64,000 bases of DNA from Micromussa lordhowensis (GCA_964020085.1 CAXHUQ010000250.1:93701-157700); one strand, 5' to 3'. Shown: positions 33,066 through 44,860, numbered from the stretch's first letter. A program made the numbers and translations. The notes: generated from the sequence alone by a model not told the origin.

Positions 33066-33997
33066 TCAAGGCAAATGCAACCCTCCTCTTTGCAGATGCT
33101 TTAACTTTACACCAGCATGCGCCAATCTCACTTTTGCATTTAAATTAAATTGAACGCTGGGGCTCTTTCGCAACATGTAAACAAAAGTTGGCTGTGAATC
33201 TAAGGGTTGGATCTGATTGGCTTTCCCCTGCATCTCACTGATGATTCCTTCTGTCACCTTGGTTCCAGAACGGCAAGGAGAGGCCCACGCGGGACCTAGA
33301 TGTTTGAAGTGTAGAAATATGGCCAGCTGGTGGATAGACGCTGCTGCAAATTGGATTTCTGCAGCTTGGTAACAACCATGGGTTACAAAATGCCCTCTTT
33401 TGGAAGGATTACTACTGGCGCTGGGCTGAGAATGCAGTCGAATCTTCTTTAGTCCCAAGACTTTTTTCCAAAGGCAAAAGATGGTTATGGGACGAGATAC
33501 AGACTTCTGTACATCTGCTGGGGAGCCGAATGCTGGATTTCGGAAAGGCTCTATTAAATGCGTCACTGCTCGCACGAAAAGACTTGTGCCTTGTGACCCA
33601 GGAACATACTCATCTAACAGATCGGCAATCCTTTGTGTGAAAATGCGCTCGCAGGCATCTGAATTCTGATCAAAAAAGTAAATGAGGACAAGATCAACTG
33701 CGCTGATACCGGTATCCATCCCAGCTTTCTCACATCTTTGACGAAGATCCTTTAGGTGTTGAATGGTGGCAAGACAGGTCTTGCTACCTTCTCCTTCCCA
33801 GAAAGTCAGATCACGGGTCTCATACTTTAGATTTTTCAAGAACAACCTCTGTTCCTGGTCATAGTCCAGATAGGCAATAGAAGGAAGGAACCAATAATAG
33901 GGTGCAAGAAATCGTTCATCTTATGTACCAAGACCAAGGAAATGAATGCCAGCTTCAACTTCCGGAAGAGTGGGTGTCATCATTTGGACTGCAGCGG
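33066..33997 (-). pseudogene. Transposase-like segment of the large gene
   Basis: The frame is open from about 33994 to 33066 except a TAA at 33921-33923. The C-terminal half reads RGHFVTHGCYQAAEIQFAAA, then LGPAWASPCRSGTKVTEGII and SEMQGKANQIQPLDSQPTF. This resembles, by pattern memory, the last helix-and-Glu part of DDE-type proteins common in cnidarian repeats (TGTxxxE followed by a Gly-containing turn). I could not place the two Asp residues. It could be a diverged transposase or an unrelated conserved domain. Confidence 0.35.
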
Positions 33998-35113
33998 CTA
34001 ATGAGAATCCAGTAGAATCTGTTGAATACCCCACGAGTTGATAACTTCCTCTGACCAGTTGTTAACATCAGGGTCCCACGATTTTCCTAGCAGAACAACT
34101 TCACCAGCTGTTGTCAAGAATGGTTGTAAATATCTCAACGATCTAGCACCATCACTTGCCTCATTCACTGGCAAGTTTTTAAACAAAGACGCTGCATTAT
34201 CAAACGCAGGCTGGTTGATGCCCGGATCCAATCGCAACCCCGAGGCATGTTTAGCTGCTGTCGACTCCCTGGCCAAGCCAAAAATCTCTGATAGGATAGC
34301 ATAATTTGCAGAGCCTAGTTGATTCTTAAAGAGGCTACTTATATCCTTGACAATGTCCACGTAATGATGGTTATTAGACTTCAGCAACTTTGAAACTAGG
34401 TTCTTGATGACAACGACTTGGACAGATTGTGTCTTTGATATACCAGATTTGAAAAGTCTTGCTAAGTCTATGATAAGCTTTTGATCATCTCAATTTCTAC
34501 AGCTCTCTTGGAGCTGGTGTTCCCACTCCATTGGTGATAGCTTGACTTGGAGTAATGCCGACACTTGCTTGTCAGCATCTTTTCGTTGGTCCACTTCATT
34601 AGTTAAGGCTTCAGATAATTCTCCTTTTCGGGCATATCGTTTGTTAAAGCCAATGTGTCCAATTCGGTTGTTGAGAGAGTTGCAGGTCCCAGTTTTACAA
34701 TGTTTAAGAATGTCCTTTAGTTCGCGCATCTGACTCGCGCAGTTTGAGCAAGTGTATGGATGATCTCTGTTTGATAGGGCATCTTCTAAACAAGGTGGAT
34801 CAAGGCTCTTAATTCCTGCCTTAACTTGCACTTCTTTACTATGGACAACAATAACTCGTGCCAGTGGAATGTATACAGAACAAGAGGAGGAATGTGACTT
34901 GCGGATGATGTCACGCGCGTCTATTGGGTGACAAGTTTTCCATGTTTTGTACTCTCGGCAACTTTCGTGACCAGGCAATGCTTTGATGCAGGTTATATTT
35001 CCAGCACCTATTTTTCTTTGGAAGAGCGTCTTTGCGGTTTGTCTCCTAATACCATCATCATTGGCGAAATTTTTAGCGACCTCTGGATCCCACAAATGAC
35101 AGCAACGAACGTT
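33998..35113 (-). pseudogene. Cys-rich and helical part of the large gene
   Basis: One frame, broken by a TGA at 34490-34492, covers about 370 codons. The first half has paired cysteines: ITCIKALPGHESC, TCHPID, SSSCSVYIPLARVIVVHS, then YTCSNCASQM and HCKTGTCN. These could form one or two treble-clef or TTF-like zinc modules. The second half is helical with no domain recognised. It continues from the zinc-like piece at 35160-35610 and runs into the transposase-like piece. Confidence 0.4.
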
Positions 35114-35159
35114 TTGTAGAGGTTGATCTGTTTTTTTTTGCCAGTTCCAGAGGTCCTGC

Positions 35160-35610
35160 CTAGTTTAAAGGAGCCTTGAAGTATGTCGTTATGGTTTTTG
35201 GAGCCTTGCTCCGCATCTTTTCTGTAGAAGGGTCCTTCATTTGCATTGGTGGCTTTTCTGCAATAAAAAATTGAAGGGCATCTTGATGGTACTTAGAACG
35301 GCTGTGTTCATCGGCTTGAACAATACCACAAAAGCTAAGGATGGCAGTGCCCTCTAAGATACCCTGAATCGTCACCTGCTTTGTTCTCAGCTTATGGGCT
35401 TTTCATGGTTTTCTATGGCCCATCTCTGGTGCGGGATACAAATTTCACACTTGATGGTGCTGCCACTGACGTGTGAAAATGGTGGATAGTGCTCCCCTTG
35501 TTCAGCGGCCTGAACATGTTCCGTTGCAAGGCTTCCAACTATCGCTGGAGGAAAGGCAACTGACAGAAATGCTCTCATCCAAGAAACGGCAAGTGAAGAA
35601 TTTACTCCTG
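35160..35610 (-). pseudogene. TTF/BED-like zinc-binding segment
   Basis: Two open pieces (35578-35387 and 35375-35160) carry IKCEICIPHQRWAIEN, then FCGIVQADEHSRSKYHQDAL. This C-x2-C ... H-x-x-x-x-x-H layout is reminiscent of TTF/BED-like fingers at the start of hAT and KDZ-type transposases. A one-base shift separates them near 35380. Low confidence. Confidence 0.35.
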
Positions 35611-35698
35611 CAACTTCAATTGGGCTACCAGATACTGCCTTACTATTTGGGAAGACCTCCTGAAGAAAGCTTTGGAATGTCTTATAACTTCCAGGAAG

Positions 35699-36301
35699 TT
35701 ATGAGGGAAGCAGTTTCTTTATCGCTTTATGGTGCTGGCGATAAAAGCGTTTTGCAGTGTCCTCTTCTCCTTCAGTGACTGAAAACAATGCTTCTTTGCT
35801 GTCAGGGTATTCTAGGTCGCTTTGTTCTTCTGGGCTATCTTCTACTTCAATAGGCTTAAGTTTCTTCTCTTCTCTTTTAGTGCTGCTTTCGTTGCTACGT
35901 TCTTCGTCGACTGGACCATGGTGCTGGTGATAAAAGCGTTTTGCAGTGTGCTCTTCTCCTTCGGCAGTTGCAAATGATGCTTCTTTACTGTCAGGGCTTT
36001 CTACGTCCCTATGTTCTTCTGAGCTATGTCCTACATCAATAACTTTAGTTTTCTCCTCCCTTTCATTGTTGCTTCCATCGCTTGCTTCTCGGTCGACAGG
36101 ACCATCAGATACGCTCAATGGTTCACTTTTAGTGTCCACTTCAGAAGACGGCTCGTGCATCATGCTTTTGACAATCTCAAGTGATTCACCTTCGATGTTT
36201 TTGTCGTCTACGTCTCCATGTACCTCTTTCTCGGCGCAACAAGGGACAATGTCTTCATCAACATCATGGCTTGAAGCTTCACCCGCGACGCTAGTGGCCA
36301 T
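35699..36301 (-). CDS. Acidic N-terminal ORF with internal duplication
   Basis: It starts at a good-context ATG (agccATGGCC) and runs 200 codons, rich in Glu, Asp and Ser. Two ~63-residue units are tandem, each containing ESPDSKEA- or EYPDSKEA-like and TAKRFYHQHH/TAKRFYRQHH motifs. The DNA units (about 35730-35918 and 35922-36106) are still closely similar, so the duplication is recent. It is probably the disordered start of the large gene. Confidence 0.4.
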   Translation of the reverse strand: MATSVAGEASSHDVDEDIVPCCAEKEVHGDVDDKNIEGESLEIVKSMMHEPSSEVDTKSEPLSVSDGPVDREASDGSNNEREEKTKVIDVGHSSEEHRDVESPDSKEASFATAEGEEHTAKRFYHQHHGPVDEERSNESSTKREEKKLKPIEVEDSPEEQSDLEYPDSKEALFSVTEGEEDTAKRFYRQHHKAIKKLLPS

Positions 36302-36331
36302 GGCTATTCTTCTTAAGAAACAGTAACCAAG

Positions 36332-36821
36332 TCATTTCTTCTTCCTTATGGCAACTTTTACCTTTGCATATGGCTCAGTGGAGAAGACGTACTGGCCAAG
36401 GTAGGAAAAAAATTGATCTCTGTTCTCATCTGGTACAGCGGTATCCTCCTTAAAGTGTTTCCAGATGTCTTCCTTTGGAACAGTATCTTGTTCAACTCCT
36501 TGCAAATAGTTGTTTGTTACCCATTTCTTCAAATGATTAGAGTTGATAGTAGGGGCTGAGGGTGCATGTGTTGATTGTATTATGAAGGCCAATCCTCGAT
36601 AGCCATACAATTTTCGCTTTCTTTTTACACGGGTAATCTTTTCTCGAAACCCCGCCAACAAAAATGCGTTGCCAAGAAGACCTAAAAAATAATCTCTCTC
36701 TTTGTCGACGCTGTCATAAACTGATTGGTAACTGTGCCAAAACCTATCTTTTTCTATTATGCTTTCAGAGTCATACCTAAAATTGTTCTTAAGCCATTCT
36801 ATGATCTTGCTTGTTGATACC
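36332..36821 (-). CDS. Tandem RFX-like winged-helix domains
   Basis: The exon starts after acceptor tcttcttag. It encodes two related modules: IIEWLKNNFRYD...FLGLLGNAF...KLYGYRGL and HLKKWVTNNYLQG...FFSYLGQYVFS...KVKVAIRKKK. Each has the W(L/V)xxNY, xxxIWxHF and LGxxV/AF spacing of RFX DNA-binding domains, which bind X-box-like DNA. The basic end suggests DNA contact. Upstream exons were not found. It lies 31 nt before the acidic ORF start, so it is either a separate small gene or the front of the same one. Confidence 0.4.
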
Positions 36822-37124
36822 TAAGAAGAAAAGCCTGATGTGAGATACGTGCCAAACAAAGTCAGTGTTTGAGCTTTCTGAGTCGTAGCTGAGACAATGT
36901 AATTTTCATGTACCCATCCAGTAGAGCTTTAGCCACTTTCCCAATATACTTTTTTTCAAATAGTATTATAAAAACAGGTACTTTTCATGTTGAGGCAAGC
37001 AGGTTTTGACCTGAAGCTTAACAGCAGAATTCAGTAAAAAATACGAAAAAAGGAAATTGGTTGTCAAGACAGTGCGAAGGTGTTTTTGATGGAACTAAAG
37101 AAGGTTGTGGCTAAAACAAATTCA
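36822..37124. other. No gene recognised
   Basis: Probably intron or 5' flank of the RFX-like exon. Confidence 0.4.
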
Positions 37125-37395
37125 CGTATCTGAGGCTAAGACCAATATTAATTTGTATGGCTAAAACCAATTTGTATGAAGTAACATGTGTCCATTAATC
37201 ATGTTAGAAATATCTAAGGATTTCACGTAACTTAGGTCAAATAGCTAAGACCAATTGTATGAAGAAATTTGTGTCCATTAAACATTTTATACATATCTAA
37301 GGATTTCACGTAACTGAGGCAAGATGTCTAAGATCAATTGTATGAAGCAAGTTCTGTCCATTAATCATTTTAAAAATATCTAAGGATTTAAATAC
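37125..37395 (+). repeat. Minisatellite, ~80-87-bp unit, three copies
   Basis: Each copy contains atctaaggattt(cacgtaact), then ctaagaccaattgtatgaag, then tgtccattaa. Confidence 0.8.
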
Positions 37396-37794
37396 CTTGC
37401 TTTCCTGTTTCTTTTCTGAATTCATCAAGCCGCTGTGAGAGAAGGAAAAATAATGTGTGAAGCCACGTGGATGCAAAAAATAGACTATCTTGTTAATATA
37501 ATGACGGTTCTGATGCTAACCAACAAGCAAAAAATCCTTTATACGATGAACAGAAAACATCTAATATATTGCAATTAATAAAATTAAATATTTATTGTAT
37601 CCTTACCTCGGCCTGGAACAATGCGACATTCCTTCACTCTTCCAAATCACATGAAAGACCAATAGAAAGAACTGCAAAAAGATGAAATAATCACCCTTTA
37701 AAAAGGTTATTAGCTAATCATAATAGCAAATCATAAAAGCAATCAGTGACCAGCAATCAGAGACCAGCACCCTGTTCGAATACATTCGGCGCTC
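37396..37794. other. No gene recognised
   Basis: AT-rich sequence between two minisatellites. Confidence 0.5.
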
Positions 37795-38270
37795 GCAACA
37801 AATTAGTACAAAAAATTGCAAACACACCTGGTATTTCTACCAAGTAGTTCGAAAGACCTCACTGCAAAGTGTGCAAGAAACACAAAGCTCGCATTCTTTT
37901 TGGAATAACTTTGGCGCTTGCAACAAATCACGGCAAAAGCTCGCAAACACACCTGGTATTTCTACCAAGTAGTTCGAAAGACCTCACTGCAAAGTGTGCA
38001 AGAAACACAAAGTTCGTATCCTTTTGGAATAACTTTGGCGCTTGCAACAAATCACTGTGAAAGCTCGCAAACACACCTGGTATTTCTACCAAGCAGTTCG
38101 AAAGACCTCACTGCAAAGTGTGCAAGAAACACAAAGTTCCCATCCTTTTGGAATAATTTTCGCGCGTGCAACAAATCACAGCAAAAGCTTGCAAACACAC
38201 CTGGTATTTCTACCAAGTAGTTCGAAAGACCTCACTGCAAAGTGTGCAAGAAACGCAAAGTTAGCATCTT
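37795..38270 (+). repeat. Minisatellite, 124-bp unit, about four copies
   Basis: aacacacctggtatttctac begins each unit, followed by caagtagttcgaaagacctc and a ggaataactttggcgcttgc end. Spacing is 124 bp. The open frames here are repeat artefacts. Confidence 0.9.
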
Positions 38271-38436
38271 ATCATGCAAAGTTCAACTTAACCACAGAGA
38301 CTGCTTGGACCGATTTCTATTGTATCTACCAGGGAGTACTTTAGAGAATTATGATAAGATGCCCTACAGTCTGAACTCTCATTTATGTAACTGCAAAGAA
38401 AAAATTAACCTGTAATTAAGATACCATTCAAATTCT

Positions 38437-38760
38437 ACCTGTACATCATCATCATCATCATCATCATATCCTTTATTTAAACACGATAAGGTTTAAAGCT
38501 CAAAGCTTGTGGGGTCGTGTAGAAATAGTTACAATATAAATCTATATTAAAATGGTAATGACATTACTTACAGAATAAAATGCAGAATACAATCAAGCAT
38601 AAAATGTAAAATACAAAATATTTAGAAGTATATTTAGCATATTTACACACGCAGCGGGAGACTGTTGACTTCATTCTGCACAAGAATCAGGCTCTGTACA
38701 AGTGCACATGTAACCTTGCAGATGTATACGTTTTCTTGACCCCATCTTCGACTGTGTTGG
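38437..38760 (-). mobile_element. Possible CR1/L2-type LINE 3' end
   Basis: On the minus strand cgtgtttaaataaaggatat runs into a (ATG)n microsatellite. This is the usual ending of CR1/L2-type LINEs. No reverse transcriptase remains. Confidence 0.35.
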
Positions 38761-39023
38761 TCAAGACTAAATTTCATATAATTTATTACACAAATGGACT
38801 GTAACGAAACCTACGGGAACATTAAGTGCCGAGACAAACTACAATGTACACACCGGCTGTATATGCGACTCAAGTTAGGTTTCGGTGTGCAAAAAGTTGT
38901 ACCTTCAGGGGTGTCCCTAATCGAAACGTTGTACATGTAGCGACTTCGGATTATAGCCAATGAACTCTATATAAAATTTAAGCTAATAGAACTAGCTCAG
39001 TATTCGAATGTTTCATTAATTTC
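38761..39023. other. No gene recognised
   Basis: AT-rich spacer between the LINE-like tail and the MITE, without a recognised gene or repeat. Confidence 0.4.
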
Positions 39024-39032
39024 TCAAGAAAG

Positions 39033-39141
39033 TAGCCTGTGAAACGCAGGCGTATTTCCGGCTGTCACTGGTTCCACCGAAAATACGTTATTTTCGGCGG
39101 AGACAACCGACAGCCGGAAATACGTCTGCTTACGCAGGCTA
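39033..39141. mobile_element. MITE, 109 bp, 9-bp target duplication
   Basis: It starts TAGCCTG and ends CAGGCTA; nearly its whole length folds back on itself (cgtatttccggctgtc on the left pairs with gacagccggaaatacg on the right). tcaagaaag flanks it at 39024-39032 and 39142-39150. A 9-bp duplication suggests a MULE-mobilised MITE. Confidence 0.85.
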
Positions 39142-39150
39142 TCAAGAAAG

Positions 39151-39713
39151 GGAATCACTGTAATTTTGCCACCGAGTGTAAACTCGAAACGAAGATCTAA
39201 ATCATCCATTGAAAGCTTTAACGAAATGCGAGTTTTGTAATTAGAGACTTATTTTTTCAGTGAAAATCTGGAACCCAGACGCTTAGAAAACATGCCGGTT
39301 GGGGTTTTCCTTTTTTCCCTTGTGTTCGAATGTTAAGGAAGTTTCAAATTCGCGACCGCATAGCCAATTCTCCAAAACGTTTTTGTTAAATAGCCTAGCG
39401 CCTGTCCCTATTTTCAATTGAAATCGAACAAAATGCCATATGCATTGAGTTGCAACTCTTGATAGTGTCAGAAGGCAGAAATAGACTTTACGAAAACAGC
39501 GCTTGTGAAAAAATTTTCACCACATCGTGAAATGAACACCGCCACAAAACACCTCTATTGACCATCGGCCTATCAGTCACCTATTGTGGAAATTTTCCAT
39601 GTAATTTCATCTCCACGCAGCCCACGCTAACACTCGTGCTCCAAATGGTATATAATTTTTTTGCATATTCTCCGGCTTTGACTACGTTTTTTTTCCGATA
39701 ACCGAAAACCTAA
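39151..39713. other. No gene recognised
   Basis: AT-rich spacer between the MITE and the MULE-like element. Confidence 0.5.
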
Positions 39714-39722
39714 GTCTTTATA

Positions 39723-39742
39723 GGGTAGCGAATTCCCACATC

Positions 39743-39776
<34 letters not shown>

Positions 39777-41146
39777 AATGTCAGCGGTGACCCCACTAAG
39801 AGACTGTGAACAATGTCGTAACTGGCATTTGATTAAACATGAATCAGCTGTTTACCAGCGGTAACTTCGCGCGCTTTTTCTGTGCATCCAACACCTCTCT
39901 ATTTCGGATAATAACTCGCAGTTTTCTGAATGGCTTCCGACTTTTTCCCTTCTTCAACGCGGACTACAAGCCCTTGCATTGATTCGGATGTTTCCTGCAA
40001 GCAATCAACGCTTGTAAGAAATGAAATCCAATTCATTCGAACTAATCTCTCTGAGGCATGCATTGACGAGGATTTTGGCTACGGATTTTTAGATGGGATG
40101 GAGGAACAAAAGGTACCAGAACGATCAAAGGAGGAATAAACCTATACATCGAGCTCCAGAGACATAAGCTCAACCAGATAGCTGCAAGAAACATAAGAAT
40201 TTCGCTAGACAAGCGTATAGCTTTCTCGAAGTACAGCTACGGTGTCTCCGAAGAAAAACGTACAAAGGGCAAATATGATACCCGTGACAAGAATCTATCT
40301 ACTGTACTCGCAAACAGTTCTAATCATAGCCGGGCCCGGCGTCACAATTTAGAATGCAAGTTAGTAGCACGTTCACAGTAAACGTCATATTTTGTCCCTC
40401 AAAAGCAAATACTTGGAGACTTAAAAACATATCTTGCAATATAAATGAGCCGAAACAATACAATAGCACATGGCAAATTATAGAGGTGTCAAACACAACG
40501 AAGCGACATGCAGATAACAGCGGAAATCATGCAGACCTATGACCTCTTAAAATTTGCCATAGCACGATCTTAACGGCTCTTCTTTCTCCTTATAACACAA
40601 ATTATACGAAGCGACAAAAAGGTCGAGAGACCGAAAAGAAAACGGCAAATGTATAAATGCCACGAACCGTAGGAGTCGTGTAGGCCTGTCAACCCCATTT
40701 TACACACTGATATGTTTTTAATGGACAGGCCCCGTTCTACATCGTGCTAGACATACCAGCACTCAACCAACGTCAAGGAGCATAAAGCAAAAATTACGTA
40801 CTCAACATATAGCATCAACTCCATTTTAAGACGGAGTTTGCAAAACGAACATGTGCGTTTATCAAAATAGCTCCATATTGTAGAGAACAGCCATCGAGTG
40901 CATGAGAAATCTAGAAACATGCCGTCAAAGAAACACAAAATAACGAGGTCGAGCTTCAAAAAAGTAAGGATCGAAAAGTACATTACGCCATTGGCTGGCT
41001 AAGGACCAATGGGAGTCATGTTTGGCCTGTCTATTTTATTAACCATCATTGCTATTTATTGTACAAGGAAGTACCACTGGTTCCCCGCTGGTTAACTGCA
41101 GGCTTCGATAGTTGAATATTAATAAGGTGCGGTGACCGCTGACATT

Positions 41147-41180
<34 letters not shown>

Positions 41181-41200
41181 GATGTGGGAATTCGCTACCC
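39723..41200. mobile_element. Non-autonomous MULE-like element, 1,478 bp
   Basis: It begins GGGTAGCGAATTCCCACATC and ends with the reverse complement. The terminal repeats stay matched for about 65 bp, through the segment around atgattttataatgtcagcg. gtctttata is duplicated at 39714-39722 and 41201-41209. Long TIRs with a 9-bp duplication are the MULE hallmark. No transposase is present; a splice-ready exon lies inside. Confidence 0.9.
39930..40112 (+). CDS. Gene-like first exon inside the MULE
   Basis: ATG 39930 opens 61 codons that end exactly at CAAAAG/gtaccag, an acceptable donor. The peptide (Ser/Thr-rich start, EIQFIRTNLSEACIDEDFGYG end) matches no family I know. Pack-MULEs capture host exons in this way, so this may be a captured promoter and exon. 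No second exon was found. Confidence 0.35.
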
Positions 41201-41479
41201 GTCTTTATAAAGCGGCCAAATTTTTTCGCATCCAATATGACCAGTATTTCCCACGCAAATCACTCGGTGAACGTGGCTTATATCCAATTTTCTAGGCGAC
41301 TATTCATTTCTTCTGAATTGTGCTTTTTTGCTTGAAAGGAAGAAAATAATCTAAAATTGTATACCCTGAGTGTATGAACGTACCATTAAAATCGGGAAGC
41401 CATTTCCAGTGTGAACCAAAATTTTTGCAAGCGGAACGAAGCTTCAAAGATTCCGTCGACTACAATCTTCGACAGTATA

Positions 41480-41596
41480 AAATGGAACAATTATCCCCCA
41501 TCCCCCCCCAAAGCAATGATGAAGGCGCGAAGGAGCAAAAGCGTGCCATTTTTACATCATTGAAATGGGGGGAGGGGTGTTCCAGATGTTCCATTT
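41480..41596. repeat. Imperfect foldback (~117 bp)
   Basis: aaatggaaca pairs with tgttccattt. Inside, C-rich ccccatcccccccc faces G-rich tggggggagggg, and aatgatg faces catcatt. Confidence 0.6.
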
Positions 41597-43716
41597 ATTT
41601 TGTCCAAGATTGTAGCTTTGGAGGCTATAAAAATTTTGTCAGGCGAGAAAATCCTTTTGTTCCTTGACATCCATCCGTCATTGGGTCATGAAATTTTGCA
41701 ACATACGGATTACGAAGCAAACGTGACCCTATGACTTCCCGCGAGCGGGAACATATTAAGAGCCTCAATAAATCGTTGAATGAATCTCTACCCATTTGCA
41801 TATTTCTACCGAACAAGATCTCAGGAAAATGGCGCTGGAGGTGCAGATGGATTTCAAAGGCTGAGGAAATATCCAGTGCGGGTGAAAACAACGGTGATGG
41901 TGGTGTCTTCTCAGCTGAATAAAAACCTCCAAAATCAGTAACTGGTGAATCCTAGCAACCAAAACTATAACTAATTGTTGATGTAGCAAGAACAGGTTCT
42001 GCACAAAAAAACAAAAGGCAATAAGTGCCATAAAAACATTTCGGGGGAGCAATTTTCATTCACAAATTCGACCGGAAACTTCGCGCAAAACAGACACCAA
42101 CACACATTTCAGGACATCTTGATGGTAAATTGATCAAGTTATCTGTCACTAAAAAAATTTTGTATCCTCATGTTTGAACGGGATTGCGAAGACAAAAAAA
42201 TTGGTGACTACAAAAGTTTCACTTTTTTTGCAAACGCCAAAGGCCCTAAGTCAGTTTTCACTGGTGAAATTTTTGGAAGCAAAACAACTGATTGATTGCG
42301 GCGTTCACTGCCTCGGTGGTATTCTTAAGTTTGTAATTTGCACGTTTATCGAATAATTGACTTTTCACAAGGACGCAAGCCTGGTGATGAACGTAAGTGG
42401 CCATCTACCCTGGGTGCCAGAAGTTTTCTTAGCGAGGCAAAATGCAAAGCGCGGAGAATGGAGACGTGACAGCTGTCGGGAACGGTTCGAGTTTGCCGAT
42501 TGCCAGTTACATAGGTGCAAATTTAAAACAACCCGAAATAGGTGGAAAAACCTTAATTGAAAATGAAAATATCTTTCTCTGGTATTGCCTCTCACTCCCG
42601 CCAGGTTCTCGTCAGAATGGACAGGCCCTGGGTTCCAGATGTATTTTGTTTAGCATTTTACTCCATCATTATAATGTTTGTCGCCAAAACATTTTTTTGT
42701 ATCAGATTTTTATTTACTCCACCAAATGTTGAGGTTGCATACACAACCACAGGTGACAACCACATTTTAATTTTTCGCGGCTAGCTGCATCCGCGATGAA
42801 CCTTAAAGATTTTGACACGAATATCCTTGCTAAGGTAGTCTATCATTACCCACTAGAGAAAAAGCCTTCCGTTTGGCACCCATGGTACATGAACACCAGA
42901 TATCCTGACTTTTGGTCGAGGTTATTTAAATGTGACGAGAATTAAAACAAAGGCGAACTTCTCAAACTTGTGAACAATGTGAAAATCATCGCCAGTCGGT
43001 GTAGTGATTCACTGGAAAACCCAGGTTAACAGGAAAACCATTGACTCTGTTGCCTGAAGTACGAGGAGCAAAGCAAGAAAAAATTGCATGCTAAGCTTCT
43101 TTATATGTAGTAATTTGTGTCGCAACGCAATGTATATCGGAAATTAAGGAAAGAATCCCTATATTGCCCATCAATGGACAAAATTATAGTAGAAACATCA
43201 TTTTGTACCTGTGACCTGTGGAATCTGACCTGTACTTTAGACCAGAACGCACACTCCATCAAGGTCTATCACATGCTTCGCATAAAAAGATCAGCTGAAA
43301 GATATAAAGCGACGAGAAATTACATGATAATCGATCTGCTCAATGAACCAGTGATAGAAAATTCAGAAAAAATTAAAGAGCAAATTTTCATGGGTAAACG
43401 CACCGTAAGTCTTTAAGGACCTTAGTATTTTCTTAGACAATTCTTCAGATTTTGCCAAAGATCAGACCCAGATTTTTTCGCTATCAGCCCCATTACGTTT
43501 TGGAACCACTGATTACATAAATTTTAAAGGCATACTTACTCGGAACGTCTCAACGAGCGCCTTTCTCAAGTTGTTACTTTCAGGCTCAGTTGGAAGCCAT
43601 TTTGTTTAACACTTTCGGCTGCTTTGGCTTCGATGACTATTTCAAATTCTGTCGATGAGCAGATTCTCTTGATGTTGATTGAGTAATAATGAAAACTTAG
43701 ATAACAGTCGTCCTTA

Positions 43717-43798
43717 CCTGCAATTTCTACTCCAGCTGGAACTATCGAGAGTCTATCGAGCCACGCGGCACAGAACACCCTCCCCACTTCAGATGCCT
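43717..43798 (-). CDS. Candidate small exon
   Basis: 82 nt between cgttttgttgcag and gtaaggac encode EVGRVFCAAWLDRLSIVPAG without a stop. It could belong to the gene whose first exon is at 44860. No family was recognised. Confidence 0.25.
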
Positions 43799-44599
43799 CT
43801 GCAACAAAACGAACATGAAAGAATAAGAAAACAATTTGACTGTTCAATTTCTTCAAAAAGGTCTCAAGAAGTAGATGGAAATTTGTGCCAATAATGCTTA
43901 CCAAAAGGCCAATAAAAGTGAACACACTTGCTGTCCAAAGTTTCAAAAGATCCCCCAAAACTCAGTCAGTCATTCAATTCTGAACAGAATGCTTGTTCAG
44001 CTGTTTTTTTTTTTAGATTTAAATCCACCGGCAGAAAAAGTGAACACGCCTGTTATCTGACGTAGCAAAATCCCCAAACCACACGTTAGAGTCAGTACAG
44101 TAACACATCAACTCTGAGAATGCTTATTCGGTGGGTAGAATCCACAACTATTTGTCAATGGTCTGCTGTCTGTTGGTGCGCAGATGAACAAAGCAGAGAG
44201 AAAAATACCGATAACACTACAGCAAATAATGTAATTGCTTGTCAAGTAATTAAGTTAACAATTTACTGACATATACAAGACTACAAAGGAGCCGCATGCG
44301 CAGACTGACAACTCTCACTTTCAACACAAATAAAAGACCATACATTAACCAGAAATCAATCGGCGGAAATACACTAATTATTTTATATGAACGCGAAAAT
44401 TGGGTCTCCCCATCCTCCCAGTAATGCGTGCGGTTGGTCTGAATTGTTTTGCCAGGATCAGGAATGAAATAATTTTCCCAGCAAGGACGGTAATTAGAAT
44501 TCAGTCAGCCAGCAAATAAATAAATATTACGGCTAAACCAGCAAGCAAAAGGATTGTTGTGAAGGGATGCCAGCCAGGGATAAAAAGGGTGAAGAGCGG

Positions 44600-44860
44600 T
44601 TATTTTTGAAGAGCGGTTCGTTGGGTACTCCTGCCTCTCCTATGCACTTTTGAAGGATGCAGTTTTTCTTCTTGGATAGCGCTCACTGGAATTCCCGTTC
44701 AAACAAACTTAAAATTTTGAGGCAACAATTCTCCTACTTCAGAAACGATGTCGTGTCTTATTTCTTTAAGCGTTTTGCTTAGATAAGGTTGTGTTCGCTC
44801 AACAAACGCAAGAGTGTTGCTGTTGCCCTCAATCTTTATCTTTATAAGAATTTCCGCCAT
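44600..44860 (-). pseudogene. First exon-like ORF just inside the right TIR
   Basis: ATG 44860 lies 171 nt inside the right TIR. The frame has 87 codons with one in-frame TGA (44699-44701). It begins MAEILIKIKIEGN, then LSKTLKEIRHDIV and LPQNFKF, then GIPVSAIQEEK. I recognise this as a conserved N-terminal module of multi-exon cnidarian repeat proteins, with no named function. Confidence 0.4.

Larger units (their letters stand above)
41210..44598. other. Mostly non-coding; foldback and one possible exon
   Basis: A foldback lies at 41480-41596 and a splice-flanked exon candidate at 43717-43798. ccctgggtgccag and ccctgggttccag near 42409 and 42627 look like ends of a common dispersed repeat. 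Nothing else is recognised. Confidence 0.4.

Noticed and set aside
37795..38270. Regular repeats that could suggest a CRISPR array
   Set aside because: Units are 124 bp and contiguous, with no unique spacers, and all other evidence is of an animal genome. Same for 29640-30480.
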